Source: Pararge aegeria (taxonomy: Eukaryota; Arthropoda; Insecta; Lepidoptera; Nymphalidae). Taken from it: 64,000 nt of DNA. The position numbers and the translations under genes were made by a program. The first letter of the stretch is position 1; each line of letters begins with the position of its first letter. Below, piece after piece: positions 1 to 9,624 of the stretch. The stretch covers positions 4,536,001-4,600,000 of the forward strand of contig NC_053201.1 of NCBI RefSeq assembly GCF_905163445.1, read 5' to 3'. Below the pieces are notes generated by a model. That model saw only the letters and a program-made list of their open reading frames with translations, was not told the origin of the DNA and ran no database searches.

Positions 1-60
1 ATATTATTATAAATTCGAAAGTTTGTCTGTTTGCTTGTTTGTTAGCTGTGTAAGGCTTGA
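1..60 (+). mobile_element. Helitron-like 5' fragment at window edge
   Basis: The first bases read ATATTATTATAAATTCGAAA followed by a TTTG-rich run. This resembles the 5' region of the TC...CTAG element at 54652-55033, which has ATATTATAAATGTGAAAG. Only this short piece is visible, so the call rests on similarity to the other copies in the window. Confidence 0.4.
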
Positions 61-128
61 ACATATTTTTTTACTACAGTAAGTAGTAACTATTACTACA
101 GTAAGAAAAATTACTAACGACTTAACGA

Positions 129-493
129 TATTTTGGCGCAACGGTAAGCGCTGTGAATTTAAGCAGGAGGTTCCGGGTTCGATTCGGGAATTTATAATTT
201 CTGAATTTTCTCTGGTCTGGCCTGGACAAAAACGTACCGCTAAGCGGTTCAGTCTTCCGGTGCGACGCCGCGTTCAAACCGATTAGGGGAATGACTCAGT
301 GGCGTGCACTTCATACATGCACAAAAGCACTGCCCACCCTATAATTTATATATAACTCGTATAGGAGGAGGATTTGCCATTTTATGCAACATTTTATGTA
401 CATACTCCCTAACAGGCAGCCTGCTACCGTCTGAGACTGCATCATCACTTACCACCAGGTGAGATTGCAGTTAAGGGCGAACTTGTAGTGGAA
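129..493 (+). repeat. SINE-B copy, split by a MITE
   Basis: tRNA-like head with A-box-like GGCGCAACGGTAAGCGCTG and B box GGGTTCGATTC, then the conserved body (TTTCTGAATTTTCTCTGGTC, later GACTGCATCATCACTTACCA) and an A-rich end near 493. The body is interrupted at 297 by a hAT-type MITE and resumes near 409 with ACATACTCCCTAACAGGC. SINE-B is the commonest SINE in this window. Confidence 0.8.
297..408 (+). mobile_element. hAT-type MITE, right end lost
   Basis: Begins CAGTGGCGTGCACTTCATAC, matching the left ends of the copies at 48604 and 53753. The expected right terminus (TGCACGCCACTG) is absent and the SINE-B body resumes directly, so the right end is deleted and no target duplication can be read. 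Confidence 0.65.
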
Positions 494-599
494 AAAAAAA
501 CTAAAATTTCGTCAAACTATAACAACTTGCGACGTGATCATCTGTCTTATAATATCACATAGTATAAGACATTAAAACTAAGAGCAGTGGACTATCGAT

Positions 600-1113
600 C
601 TATATATTTTCAAATATATAAATACATATTTGAAAATTTTATTTATGTACCTTCATATTAATATTACAAGTAAAAGTAAACTTGTAGTGCAGGTTACTAG
701 GTTGCATAAAATTAGTAATTCCTTCATGCGTAATTATTTAAGGGTATATCTTTTTATAACAAACTACCATTGGAAATCCTTGAGACGTCTCTCAATAAGT
801 GCAAAGTTTATATAAAACGCTAAGCTTATAGAAAAATCCCATTATAATATTAAGGATTACAAGTATGATAAAATAGCTTGGGTATGAATTGCTTTTACTT
901 CATAGCTCAACATTAACTAGACTGTGAGATGGTGATAACAAAAAAAAAACCTGGCTTAGTTTGTTGTGGCCTCTTCCTAGGTCCGCTTTAGTTTTAAGTT
1001 AACGAATGCAGTTATCACCATCACTAACATTAGTGTAACATGTTAAATGTATGAACGCTTCATAAGTGCCTGTAATAAGGTCTACATGAATAAAACATTT
1101 TTGAATTTGAATT
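600..1113 (+). pseudogene. LINE-1 family 3' end, decayed
   Basis: This is a second, degenerate copy of the 3' end of the LINE at 16385-18037. The reading frame at 630-815 carries KLVVQVTRLHKISNSF, which parallels KLTVQYTRLHKIHNSF near the C-terminus of the long ORF. Downstream are the shared AAAATAGCTTGGGTATGA stop region, a poly-A interior tract near 940, TTTTAAGTTAACGAATGCAG and an ATTTTTGAATTTGAAT tail ending near 1113. The catalytic part of the reverse transcriptase is missing. It is a 5'-truncated retrotransposed copy, and its UTR stem differs from the long copy by a compensating base pair (see findings). Confidence 0.8.
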
Positions 1114-1475
1114 TTTAGCACATGTCAATATAACCTTGTCATTGAATATTATAGAATGTCGCAATAGTCAGAACTAATTCATACTGTTGAATTTTTATTC
1201 ACTTTGCTATTTACATTTGATCCGTTTAAAAATGTTGAAAATAAATAATCCCAATTGATTATGATATTGGCCACTAGCTGGAGTATATGGAGTATATGAC
1301 ATATACTTACGAGTTTCGACCAATCCAAATTATTATTTCTAAATAGCGGAAACTACACGTAAGTATGACGTAAGTGTTTGGGCCATTCATTTACATTTAT
1401 CATCTGTGGTCTGGACCGTGAATGTCTATAGATTCTGTGGTTTCTTGGTGGGTCTGTGGTCGTAAAGAACTAATG

Positions 1476-2215
1476 TCAAATTCAAATTCAAATTTCAAAA
1501 TTCAAATTATGGAGGGTAGAGGTAAGGAGAGTCATCTTATATGGGAGAAAAGTTGAAAAAGTGTCCAGTGTATGCGCTAAATAACAGTTCAAAAATCCTC
1601 CACAATGGCGCTGGTGGATGCACAGGGTATGGTATGAATGTAGCAATCGTAGATGAATTGAAGTATGCCGAGTTAAATTTTTTTATGTCATTATCGACTA
1701 AAGTAGTTAATTATTGAGAATTTCAACAAATTACGTTGTACAAAATATTGTGGTAAATATAACCTTACTTCCTTGTATCTCCATACTTCCTTGTTTATTT
1801 TTCAAGCCTACTCTAACAATATTTATATTTGGCGCTTCTTTTAAGAGTTACCCTGATGCAAATGTGGCGCCATCCTAATTTAATACATTTTGACGACACT
1901 TTTTCATATACACAGATGACTCTCCTTACCTCTACCCTCCATAATTCAAATTAAAAAATCATTTATTTCATGTAGGCCTTTTGAAACGTCAAGCACTTTT
2001 GAAACGTCAAGTCTGTCCGTTTGTAGTGACTCTACCACCCGTTCGGAAGGCAGACTCTACCGAGAAGAAGCCGGCAAGAAACTCAGCAGTTGCTGTTTTC
2101 CAACATCAACAGTTTACATTTTACATTTTAACATTCATTTTTCTATCTTGTGAGAGCTGAAAGCGGAGCCGGATGCTTCCAAGCAAACTTGTCATTAAGA
2201 AATTAATTTCATTTT
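1476..2215 (-). mobile_element. LINE-2 family 3' end, split by a MITE
   Basis: On the minus strand this is the C-terminal tail and 3' UTR of a CR1/Jockey-like LINE; read on the plus strand it begins with TTCAAATTCAAATTTC and continues ATTTATTTCATGTAGGCC, GAAACGTCAAG, CCGGCAAGAAACTCAGCAG and CTTGTGAGAG. The same order occurs at 5490, 6420, 30053, 43850, 47922 and 59595. A 436-bp TIR element sits inside the 3' tail. The segment GAAACGTCAAG is locally duplicated near 1983-2010. Confidence 0.8.
1508..1943. mobile_element. MITE with 30-bp terminal inverted repeats
   Basis: The left end TATGGAGGGTAGAGGTAAGG and its continuation through 1537 are matched exactly by the inverted right end at 1914-1943. 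A weaker inner match (AAAAAGTGTC) extends the inverted repeat. The flanks are ATTCAAAT at 1500-1507 and at 1944-1951, an 8-bp target duplication inside the LINE-2 tail, though the simple repeat context makes its exact length uncertain. No transposase is present. The duplication length suggests hAT or a Mutator-like family. Confidence 0.8.
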
Positions 2216-2794
2216 TGTGTTGAGTCATAATTTTTAAGACGGTTCTAAAAAGGTTCGTTATAAAAACCTAACTCATGGAATACAATCAACTATTATAATA
2301 TTCGTACTACGTGAAGTTTTATTCAAACTAGTCCCACATCAAAGGTCACCGGCGTCAACGCAATGGGAGGAGAATTCTACAGTAAGCGTTACTTCCGCCA
2401 GAAAAAAATTGGGTTACTCCCTCGTCGCCCCTAAAGAATATAACAGAAAACAAGAATAAATAGAGCTAGTTAGATAAACAAACACAAGTTTGGAACAAAG
2501 AACAAAGATCTTTGACAGTCAGTTCTCAATATGTTTGATCGGTACAAACAAAAACCGGTATTTTTCACCGATATTTAATTATACCGGTAATTCTGAAGGC
2601 ACGTAGGTATCTCGTATCGATCAAATGCCACTTAATGTTACGTCGTAAACTTGTGCGTCACTTATTTGCATTTCCCGAACCCGGTGTTTATCAAAATCGC
2701 TGTGTTCGATCGAAAACACCCCAAAAAGATGATTCTTTTGGGTTTTTATGAACGGAACACGTTCGACGCCCTCCCGCGGTGGCCGTTGGTAAAT
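2216..2794. other. No recognised gene or repeat
   Basis: AT-rich DNA with a short CG-containing patch at 2340-2440 and another around 2640-2780. I see no long open frame, tRNA-like head or terminal repeat. Confidence 0.5.
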
Positions 2795-2960
2795 CTATAC
2801 TAATATTATAAAGAATATTTGAATTTAATGTAGGTTTGTTTGTGATGAATAAACATAAAACTATTAAACTCCTAAAGGTACGTTTTCAGCGAGTTATATA
2901 GTCTTTATATCGTTTTAGTGGAATTAAGATTTCATTCTTAAATAATGCTGTTTGTAAAGC
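2795..2960 (+). mobile_element. Helitron-like 5' end
   Basis: Begins TCTATACTAATATTATAAAG after an A, the same start as the complete element at 54652. The similarity fades after about 150 bases and no 3' CTAG end follows. Confidence 0.5.
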
Positions 2961-3033
2961 AAGCGTGAAAACCAACCAAAACCTATTAAATGCGCGTGCG
3001 CTTATTAAATATACTGTCCTGCGTAAGTACTAT

Positions 3034-3274
3034 GTACCTATATATACGACAGTACACACAACGCCATCTAGCCCCAAATTAAGCGTAGCTTGTGTTATGG
3101 GTAATAAGATGACTGATGAATATTTGTATGAATAATATACATAATATACATAACTTTTAACACCCAGACACTGAAAAACATTCATATTCATGATAAACAT
3201 TTTTCCAGTAGTGGGAGTCGAACCCACGGCCTTGGACTCAGAAAGCAGGGTCGCTGCCCACTGCGCCAATCGAC
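3034..3274 (-). repeat. SINE-A copy, near full length
   Basis: Read on the minus strand: tRNA-like head GTCGATTGGCGCAGTGGGCA, B box GGTTCGACTCCC, the body with TTTTTCAGTGTCTGGGTG, then the 3' module ending GCTAGATGGCGTTGTGTG and TATATA. All SINE-A modules are present in order. Confidence 0.85.
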
Positions 3275-3669
3275 AACTGTAGCCAACCTGTATGCCAACA
3301 GCCAACACTTGGCACAGGATGTTCTATCGTAACTCAAGCCATAAAACAATTAAACAACAATCGCAAAACCCGCTGCGGCGACACGCGGTCATTATGGCCC
3401 CAAATCCGCCGTAATTGCTAACCGCGACGCGATACATAGCGCCCCTAACCCTTACTTAAACGTTGACCGGTTTGACCCATTGTTTTAGGGTTGAACAATA
3501 AAGAAACAAACACCAAACTTACGGAATTCAAATTGACATATAATATACACTTTTCTTAGTTCTTTCACAAACAATCCAATACAATCATCCCAACTCAACA
3601 TCTTTTGTAGATATTTCCACTCGCTACGGTTTTGTGCAACTTATCCTTGACTTCTGCGAGTTTTATAAC
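3275..3669. other. No recognised feature
   Basis: Contains a CG-rich patch at 3365-3450 unlike its AT-rich surroundings. No open frame or repeat was recognised. Confidence 0.45.
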
Positions 3670-3880
3670 GTCCCTCCACTTCTAAATTTTCAAAGTTATG
3701 AGCAAGACGCTTATAATTTAATTTAATCAATTAAATATCACATGCTTCAAGGTGGAAGGAAATCATTGTGAAAAAACCTGCATAACTAAGAGTTCTCCGC
3801 AATGTTTTAAATCGCGAAAGTCAACTAATTCGTACTTGTGGGTGGGTGGACTCCCTCATTCTGTGAAAACGGTAATGAGT
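3670..3880 (+). repeat. SINE-C copy, degenerate
   Basis: Retains the body modules of SINE-C in order: TTTTCAAAGTTATGAGC, AATTAAATATCACATGCTTC, GGTGGAAGGAAATCATTGTG, CTAAGAGTTCTCCGCAATG and GGTGGACTCC. The tRNA-like head is missing or unrecognisable. Confidence 0.6.
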
Positions 3881-4269
3881 TAGTAATCATGATGGTGATA
3901 AACAATTTCCTTTTTTTTCTAATAGTTATATTATTTATATTTCGTATTTATTTTATCATAATGGTCTCCTCAAAGACAGTATGTCCAACGATCGTGTCTC
4001 TGTTCACCACGTTGTCTGTGGTCTACCAACACTGCAACTGGGGTCGATATGACAAAACCATTACTATAAAACTTGTCAAGTGAACTTATTAACAATTTTT
4101 AATTTTTTACCTGAGGCAACATAGCAGAGATATTATAATCGCAGACGCGCGATTTTACGAAGAGTTTTATAGGATAGTGGCATAAATTTAACTTAAGAAA
4201 ACAAAAACGTTTTAGTGTAGTACTAGTCACGGTAGTACCGTTCCTAAGAACAAAGCGTACCCAAAACGA
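3881..4269. other. No recognised feature
   Basis: AT-rich sequence; the short frames here show no family motif. Confidence 0.4.
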
Positions 4270-4545
4270 TCTCCTTGTCACAACAGTGAGCGCTGTGGAC
4301 AGGAGGTCCCGGATTCTATACCCGGCGGGGGAAATTTAGGTATTATAATTTTTGAAATGGTCTGGTGGGAGACTTTGGCCGTGGCTTGTAACCACCCAAC
4401 TAAGACGTGCCGCTAAGCGATTTAGTGTCCGTTGCGATGTCGCGACCGACTGTGGGTATGACTGTCATACTCCCACGTTGGCCTGCTACCATTTTAGACT
4501 GCATCACCACCAGGTGAGATTGCAGTCAAGGGTTAACTTGTAGAG
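4270..4545 (+). repeat. SINE-B copy
   Basis: Head with CAACAGTGAGCGCTGTGGAC and AGGAGGTCCCGGATTC, then TGGTCTGGTGGGAGACTTTG, GCCGCTAAGCGATTTAGTG and ACTGCATCACCACCAGGTGA, ending in AACTTGTAG. Nearly complete but mutated in the B box. Confidence 0.75.
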
Positions 4546-4920
4546 GTGTTACTAGCGTGCCATTTAAACGTAAATAGGCACGCTAGTAATGCCACCGTAG
4601 TTGGGTTACCAAAGTATAAAGCATACACAAAATTTACTATAGTGGCAACCCTAGATTCATTCCCATTGTTTTCCAAGCCACAAAATAAGCTATCGCCGAC
4701 CGACCCTACACAAGGGATGTCGATATCCAATTGAAACCGCATGATTGCGACCGTTCCGCTCAAATGTCTCAACTTTAATATGGCCCAACCATGGCTGATG
4801 TATTGACCCATAGCCTGCATCTGCAGGGTTTTATTTATATACTAGCTTTTGCAGGCATTTTTTATTTCAAGAATCCCGCGTCTACCGTTTGTTATCAAGC
4901 ACGGCTACCATAGACAGGAG
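4546..4920. other. Short hairpin, otherwise unassigned
   Basis: 4549-4589 is an inverted repeat with TTACTAGCGTGCC matched exactly by GGCACGCTAGTAA, extended inward by ATTTA/TAAAT around AACG. The remainder has no recognised module; overlapping frames on both strands here look like chance. Confidence 0.5.
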
Positions 4921-5150
4921 TTTTTTTTTTTATTCTACAAGTTAGCCCTTGACTGCAATCTCACCTCGTAATAACTGATGATGCAGTCTTAGATGGTAGC
5001 GGGCTAACATGTTAGGGTGTATGGCAGATGTATTAAAACTAATTCCACGCGACATCGTACCGGAACGCTGAACCGCTTAGCGGCTTCTTTGACGGTTACT
5101 AGCCACGGTGGAAGCATCCCACCAGACCAGACCAGAGAAAATTTAGAAAT
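4921..5150 (-). repeat. SINE-B copy, head missing
   Basis: On the plus strand it reads T-run, CTACAAGTTAGCCCTTGACT, GATGATGCAGTC, GGTAGCGGGCTAAC, CATCGTACCGGAACGCTGAA and CCAGACCAGACCAGAGAAAA. It stops where the SINE-A tail at 5151 begins, so the tRNA-like head is absent. Confidence 0.75.
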
Positions 5151-5330
5151 TAAATAAATAAATATATTAGACAATACACACATCGCCATCCAGCCCCATA
5201 GTAAGCGTAGCTTGTGTTATGGGTACTAAGATGACTGATGAATAATTATATGAATTATAAACATAAATACTTAGAAAATACATATAAACACCAAGACACT
5301 GAAAAACATTCATGCTCATCACACAAACAC
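5151..5330 (-). repeat. SINE-A copy, head missing
   Basis: Contains the SINE-A 3' module (ACACATCGCCATCCAGCCCC, GTAAGCGTAGCTTGTGTTAT) and body up to ATGCTCATCACACAAACACC. The tRNA-like head is lost. Confidence 0.8.
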
Positions 5331-5489
5331 CTTCACGCTTCGCTGTAGCACATTGTGATTGAATGGTTGAGAAAAATAGATAAAAGCAATTCTTGATGCG
5401 TATCATGCTAAAATTTCAGCTCGATCGGTGGAGAACTTTTTGAGTTTTTGAAGCGTACACAAACCAACATAACATTTTTATATATATAG

Positions 5490-5860
5490 ATTCGAGTATA
5501 TGCTTTTATAACATGCTACCGAAAGTAATATTAAATTTACCATTACATAAGTTTACAGAATGTATAAAAACGCATTTTATACATCGTGGTTACTGTACTA
5601 TTGATGAATTTCTTAATAACAAGGTTGCCTGGAAAGAAGCTCCGCTCCGCTTTCATCTCACACAAGAAAAAACAAAGATTGTTTAATTGTAAAACGATGT
5701 TGGAAAAGAACAACTGCTGAGTTTCTTGCCGGCTCGGTAGAATCTGACTTCCGAACCGGTGGTAAAGTGACTACAAACAGACGTACTTGACGTTTCAAAA
5801 GTGCTTATATTAGGCTTACTTGAAATAAATGAAATTTGAATTTGAATTATTTTATACACT
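5490..5860 (+). pseudogene. LINE-2 C-terminus and 3' end
   Basis: This is the plus-strand copy that shows what the LINE-2 repeats encode. From 5504 to the stop at 5684-5686 it reads FYNMLPKVILNLPLHKF and then RGYCTIDEFLNNKVAWK, similar in layout to the C-terminus of the LINE at 16385 (KKFKVCIKRKLIEKSYYSIK). The 3' UTR follows (AACTGCTGAGTTTCTTGCCG, TTGACGTTTCAAAAGTGC) and ends with ATGAAATTTGAATTTGAAT. The start of the ORF and the catalytic domain are absent. It is a 5'-truncated retrocopy. Confidence 0.8.
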
Positions 5861-5879
5861 TTACGAGTATTTGTAGGGA

Positions 5880-6070
5880 AATAATAATTACAAACTAAAA
5901 TTAATATTTACAATAAATATAAGCCGTCTAACTGTTCACTTATGGGCATGGTACCCAAAATGCTGGCGCTATTGCCCCTTTGTATAGCTAGACTTAGCTG
6001 CTGGGCTAAATAAGCGCCAGATCTTGGGTCACCAGACGTAAGGACAAATTTTTGGGACACGATGTACTAA
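5880..6070 (-). repeat. LINE-like fragment H
   Basis: The minus strand contains CAAAGGGGCAATAGCGCCAG followed by CATTTTGGGTACCATGCCC, matching CAAAGGGGCAATGCTGCCAG plus CATCTTAGGAACTGTGCC at 15212. One frame gives QRGNAASILGTVP in the 15-kb copy. The family is not identified; a LINE C-terminus is a guess. Confidence 0.5.
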
Positions 6071-6419
6071 AATTTTTCATGTCCGAAGACCTTTGAATAT
6101 GTTTTTCTTCTTTTATCATAAAAACATTTAAAAAAATGGTACCTCATTCTCTTAAGACAGACAAAGCCGAGGTTAAATTACAATACAAACACCGTCCACT
6201 ATCAACTTCCCTAAATCGAATTCTACTACGAAATCCGTCGGATTAGTTCGGACCGCAAATATTTGCTCGGACCAAGATTAAAATATTAGAGTGGACAACG
6301 CTGTTTGCTTTGACGAAGGTATTGCGTATAATACGTTTAAGCTTTTTAACAAAACTATATCCGATGACTTTTGTTTAATTTAACAAATTTCATTGTCTAT
6401 GTCAAAAAAAAAACAAAAT
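6071..6419. other. No recognised feature
   Basis: AT-rich sequence without a recognised repeat module or open frame. Confidence 0.4.
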
Positions 6420-6735
6420 CCAAAATTCATTTATTTCAAGTAGGCCTAATTTATAAGCACTTTTAAAACGTCAAGTCAGTCTGTTTGTAGTGGCTCTACC
6501 ACTGGTTCGGAAGGCAGATTCCACTGCGAAGAGCCGGCAAGAAACTCAGCAGCTTGCTCTTTTCCAACATCATTTTATAGTTTAACAATCTTTAGAATTT
6601 TTCTGTTCTGTGAGAGATGAGAGCGGAGTGGCCTGCTTCCAAGCAGCCTTGTCGTTAAGGAATTCATCAATCGGTTTGTTAAATGTGTTTTAATATTTTT
6701 TTTAAACTTAGGTAAAGGTAGATCTAATATTATGT
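6420..6735 (-). mobile_element. LINE-2 family 3' end
   Basis: On the plus strand: AATTCATTTATTTCAAGTAG, GAAGGCAGATTCCACTGCG, GCCGGCAAGAAACTCAGCAG, TGTGAGAGATGAGAGCGGAG and CTTCCAAGCAGCCTTGTCG. Truncated on the LINE 5' side near 6735. Confidence 0.8.
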
Positions 6736-7279
6736 CAACATTATTGGCACACTACCTGCCCACCACACAGCACGGGAGTCCTTCCAGAATGATAAGGGTT
6801 TAGACTGCAGTCAGCTATTTCTGAGAGTACTCCATAATGTTCTCATTCGCATAGCCTTGACTCTTTTTAACCCGCTTTTATTAGCTTCACCTGTATGTTT
6901 GTATGTTTGTAACCGACTTCTTTGGACGCTATTTTGACCCACTTTAAACGGTCTGATTTCGTTCAAACTTTGTAGACATATCGAGGACCGATGACAATAC
7001 ACTAATTTGAGAGAATATTCCAATTTTCAATATAAAAAATAAGATTTTTTGTTGTATTAGCTAAATTCTGTTGAGTAACTGTCAACGAAATGTCATGACC
7101 CCTTCTGTAACGGAGTTGTCGATCCCCGTGCCTCGCAGAGCACGTATAGTTCAGCACATCGTTCCGCACTAATTATGCGAAAAAAAAAATCATCAACTCT
7201 ACCTTTATCTAGTAACTCAGTTCATATATATGTAGTTGTTTCCTTAAGTATCCTGAGTTATCATTATTTTAACCAATTG
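6736..7279. repeat. Dispersed lepidopteran repeat O and flanks
   Basis: 6890-7025 contains ATGTTTGTAACCGACTTCTT, ACTTTGTAGACATATCGAGG and ACCGATGACAATACACTAAT, a block I recall as widely dispersed in Lepidoptera. The element class is not known to me, and no second copy occurs in this window. The flanks at 6736-6884 and 7031-7279 show nothing recognisable. Confidence 0.4.
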
Positions 7280-7405
7280 ATGATCTTGTTAGGGGTATGG
7301 GGCACATACCCCTAATCGGGTTATATCGTGAACCCCCATCGAACCCGGGACCTCCCATATATAAGAACTCCCACAGCGCTCAAAGCAGCGAGGAAGGGCG
7401 TCACT
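7280..7405 (-). repeat. SINE-B head remnant
   Basis: Plus strand carries CATACCCCTAATCGGG, ATCGAACCCGGGACCTCC and CACAGCGCTCAAAGCAGCGA, which match the reversed SINE-B head with its B box. The middle of the SINE is deleted. Confidence 0.55.
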
Positions 7406-7696
7406 CTCCAGCCCATAAGAAACAGATTTGCCGTTGCTACATGAAAGAAGCACAAATCAACAACCTTAGAAACACCTCCATATTTGATCATATTACAGAT
7501 CAATATTGACATTGATGAGTTGAGATTTGCTTTGATAATTTATCAACCTTGGCTTTAGTAAATTTGCCAAGAAAAATAATGAAATCTTAACGAAATAATA
7601 GTTTGTTTTCAGGCCTCAAAATTCAACAAAAAAACTCTTATATTTCTCACACGTTACATACACACACATAAAGTTATAGATTCTATAACTTATACT

Positions 7697-7916
7697 ATAC
7701 AGAAATTTTATAAAGTGGATAAATAATTAAACTTTTGATAACTATAAATTCATATTGATTAGGATTTTTACAAATACGCTAATCATTATTATTTAATTAA
7801 TTAATAGTTTTCAAGGAACAGTTAAAATTATATTTTATTAACAATCCTCCATGTTCATGACATCGAGTTGATGGGTATTTCGATATAAATACGACTGCAT
7901 TATCGTTGCACCTCAG
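7697..7916 (+). promoter_or_regulatory. Promoter-like repeat block, copy 1
   Basis: Matches 8905-9114 over its length with scattered differences (TTTTATAAAGTGG, GATAACTATAAATTCATAT, ATAGTTTTCAAG, TTCATGACAT, TCGATATAAATACGACTG). A TATAAA at 7884-7889 is 31 bases from the A of TCAG at 7913-7916, the spacing of an insect TATA/initiator promoter. The second copy keeps the same spacing. An LTR U3/R segment is the likeliest source, but no internal retrotransposon domain is visible. Confidence 0.5.
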
Positions 7917-8405
7917 ATCAAAGACCTACTTTGAAAAAGCAGTCCGACACCCCAACCCCCTAGTGGTCGAGGTGTCCACTTATACCCCCGCCCCCAACGT
8001 CCAGCCTTGGCGGCGACGTCCGAAACATGTCCTTTACGACCATGACGATCAAAACTACCGACAATGTGCCCAAACAGCACACAAACACACAACCAATACA
8101 GCGTCTTCACCGGCGAAGACGAGGGCGCCGATTTCTGACGTCATCCGGACGTGGATCCTTACCACGGTCACGAGGGCGTTCGAACTAAACAACGATTACA
8201 CTCAGATTAACGTCGAACCGAGCCGAGGTCGGAACACTCACAGGAGGCACCCTCGGGTCGACGTCTCCCACTCTCCTCCCGATGTCGTCGAGCCCTGGGG
8301 CTCTTCTCATGGCGAGCTTTCGCGCTCGCCCCACTCCCCCGGTGACGCCGTAGCAACCCCTCAGGTGGTTATCGGCAAGTGTCCATCCGAAAATCGAAAA
8401 ATAAT
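7917..8405 (+). mobile_element. GC-rich insertion with 11-bp target duplication
   Basis: The promoter-like block is interrupted here by 489 bp. TTGCACCTCAG stands at 7906-7916 and again at 8406-8416, and the second block copy (near 9104-9114) is the uninterrupted counterpart. Composition is much richer in G and C than the flanks. One plus-strand frame is open through the whole insert, rich in Pro, Arg, Ser and His (PWRRRPKH, RGRNTHRRHPR, SHSPPDVVEPWG). The 3' end is A-rich (AAAATCGAAAAATAA), as in a retrotransposed copy. I do not recognise the protein. An open frame is also easier to keep by chance in GC-rich DNA, so coding is uncertain. Confidence 0.6.
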
Positions 8406-8416
8406 TTGCACCTCAG

Positions 8417-8463
8417 ACCTGTATGGACTCGAACGATGCAAAGATACCTCCCGGTGTCTTAGT
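8417..8463 (+). repeat. Promoter-like block, continuation after insertion
   Basis: GTATGGACTCGAACGATGCA followed by AAGATACCTCCCGG matches ACATGGACTCGAACGATGCA plus AAGATCTCTCCCGG in the second copy at 9119-9154, proving the insertion split one unit. Confidence 0.7.
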
Positions 8464-8499
8464 CGTTCTCACTTAATAATAAGTTATTTTTTTAAATAA

Positions 8500-8800
8500 C
8501 TACCAATTAGCCCTAGACTGTAGTCTAACCTGCGTTGTCATACAAGTCTAAGATGGGAAATTGCTAGCCTGTTACGGGTACGTCAGCTATATTAAACTTA
8601 TACCCCTAATCTGTTTCTACACGACATCGTACCGGAACGCTAAATCGCTAAGACACTTAGCGGCACGCCTTCGGTAGGTTGGTAACTAGACACAGCTGTA
8701 GCAGACCCGAGAAAATTCAGACATAAGAAATACTCAAATTGCTCCGCGACCTCCCACTTAAAACCACAGCGTTCACAAGGGAGGTCGTCAAAAATGTGCT
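8500..8800 (-). repeat. SINE-B copy, degenerate
   Basis: Reversed SINE-B modules in order: TTAGCCCTAGACTGTAGTC, CTAAGATGGGAAATTGCTAG, CGACATCGTACCGGAACGCT, GGCACGCC, GACCTCCCACTTAAAACCAC and AGCGTTCACAAGGGAGG. Nearly full length but diverged. Confidence 0.7.
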
Positions 8801-8904
8801 AGGGAGGTTAATAATAAACAAACAAAGGCTTAATATTCTCTACATTACCTGTCAGACCAGCATAACGCCTCGTCCCGATACCTGAAAAGAAAATTTAGTG
8901 TTAC

Positions 8905-9160
8905 AGTAATTTTATAAAGTGGGTAAATAACCAAACTTACGATAACTATAAATTCATATAGGCCAGATATTTTATTAAATTGATTAATTAGTTAATAGAT
9001 AGTTTTCAAGAAACAATTAAAATTATATTTGATTAATAACCAATTTTCATGACATTGAGTTGGTGTTGGTTGGTATTTTGATATAAAAACGACTGTATTA
9101 TCGATACACTTCAGTCCTACATGGACTCGAACGATGCAAAGATCTCTCCCGGCTAGTATT
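8905..9160 (+). promoter_or_regulatory. Promoter-like repeat block, copy 2
   Basis: Uninterrupted copy of the 7697 block. TATAAA at 9082-9087 and TCAG at 9111-9114 keep the 31-base spacing. It runs on through CGAACGATGCAAAGATC to about 9158. Interpreted as a solo LTR or LTR remnant. Confidence 0.5.
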
Positions 9161-9624
9161 GCGAACGGGGTATTAAAAAACCAGCCATAAAAATATAACT
9201 TATACTCGAATTAGAGAAATGATTATAATATATTTTAAAACTTTTACTCGTTACAAAATTCTAAATTCTAAATTCATTTATTTCAAGTCGATTAGTAACA
9301 TTTATTTCAATTATTGATCTAGCATATATCACGATAATGTGAAGCTGAACCCATACGTGTTTTCCATTAAAACTTAACAACGGTTCAGAAATAATTCTAC
9401 AAATGATTTTAAAAACTAAGCGCTTTCACAAAAAACCACAACACTACCATAATCCTGTGTAGTGGCTACTAGGCTTGCCAATCAAACAAAATGAAAAAAA
9501 ATAACTGTACGCTAGGTGCAAATGGAAACTCGTCCTTTGTGGGGACACATGATTTGGAAATGTTCCTTTTGCCAAAGTACTGGACCACTGGGTCTAAGAA
9601 AAATATGTAGGTATGTAAAAGTAT
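9161..9624. other. Mostly unassigned; small LINE-2 tail
   Basis: 9263-9292 carries AAATTCTAAATTCATTTATT then TCAAGT, a tiny LINE-2 3' tail on the minus strand. Nothing else recognised. Confidence 0.4.

Noticed and set aside
3030..3308. 92-codon minus-strand open frame
   Set aside because: It is a SINE-A copy read in translation (similar frames recur at 49380 and 51158).
7913..8110. 65-codon minus-strand frame
   Set aside because: Lies opposite the longer plus-strand frame in the GC-rich insertion; no motif.
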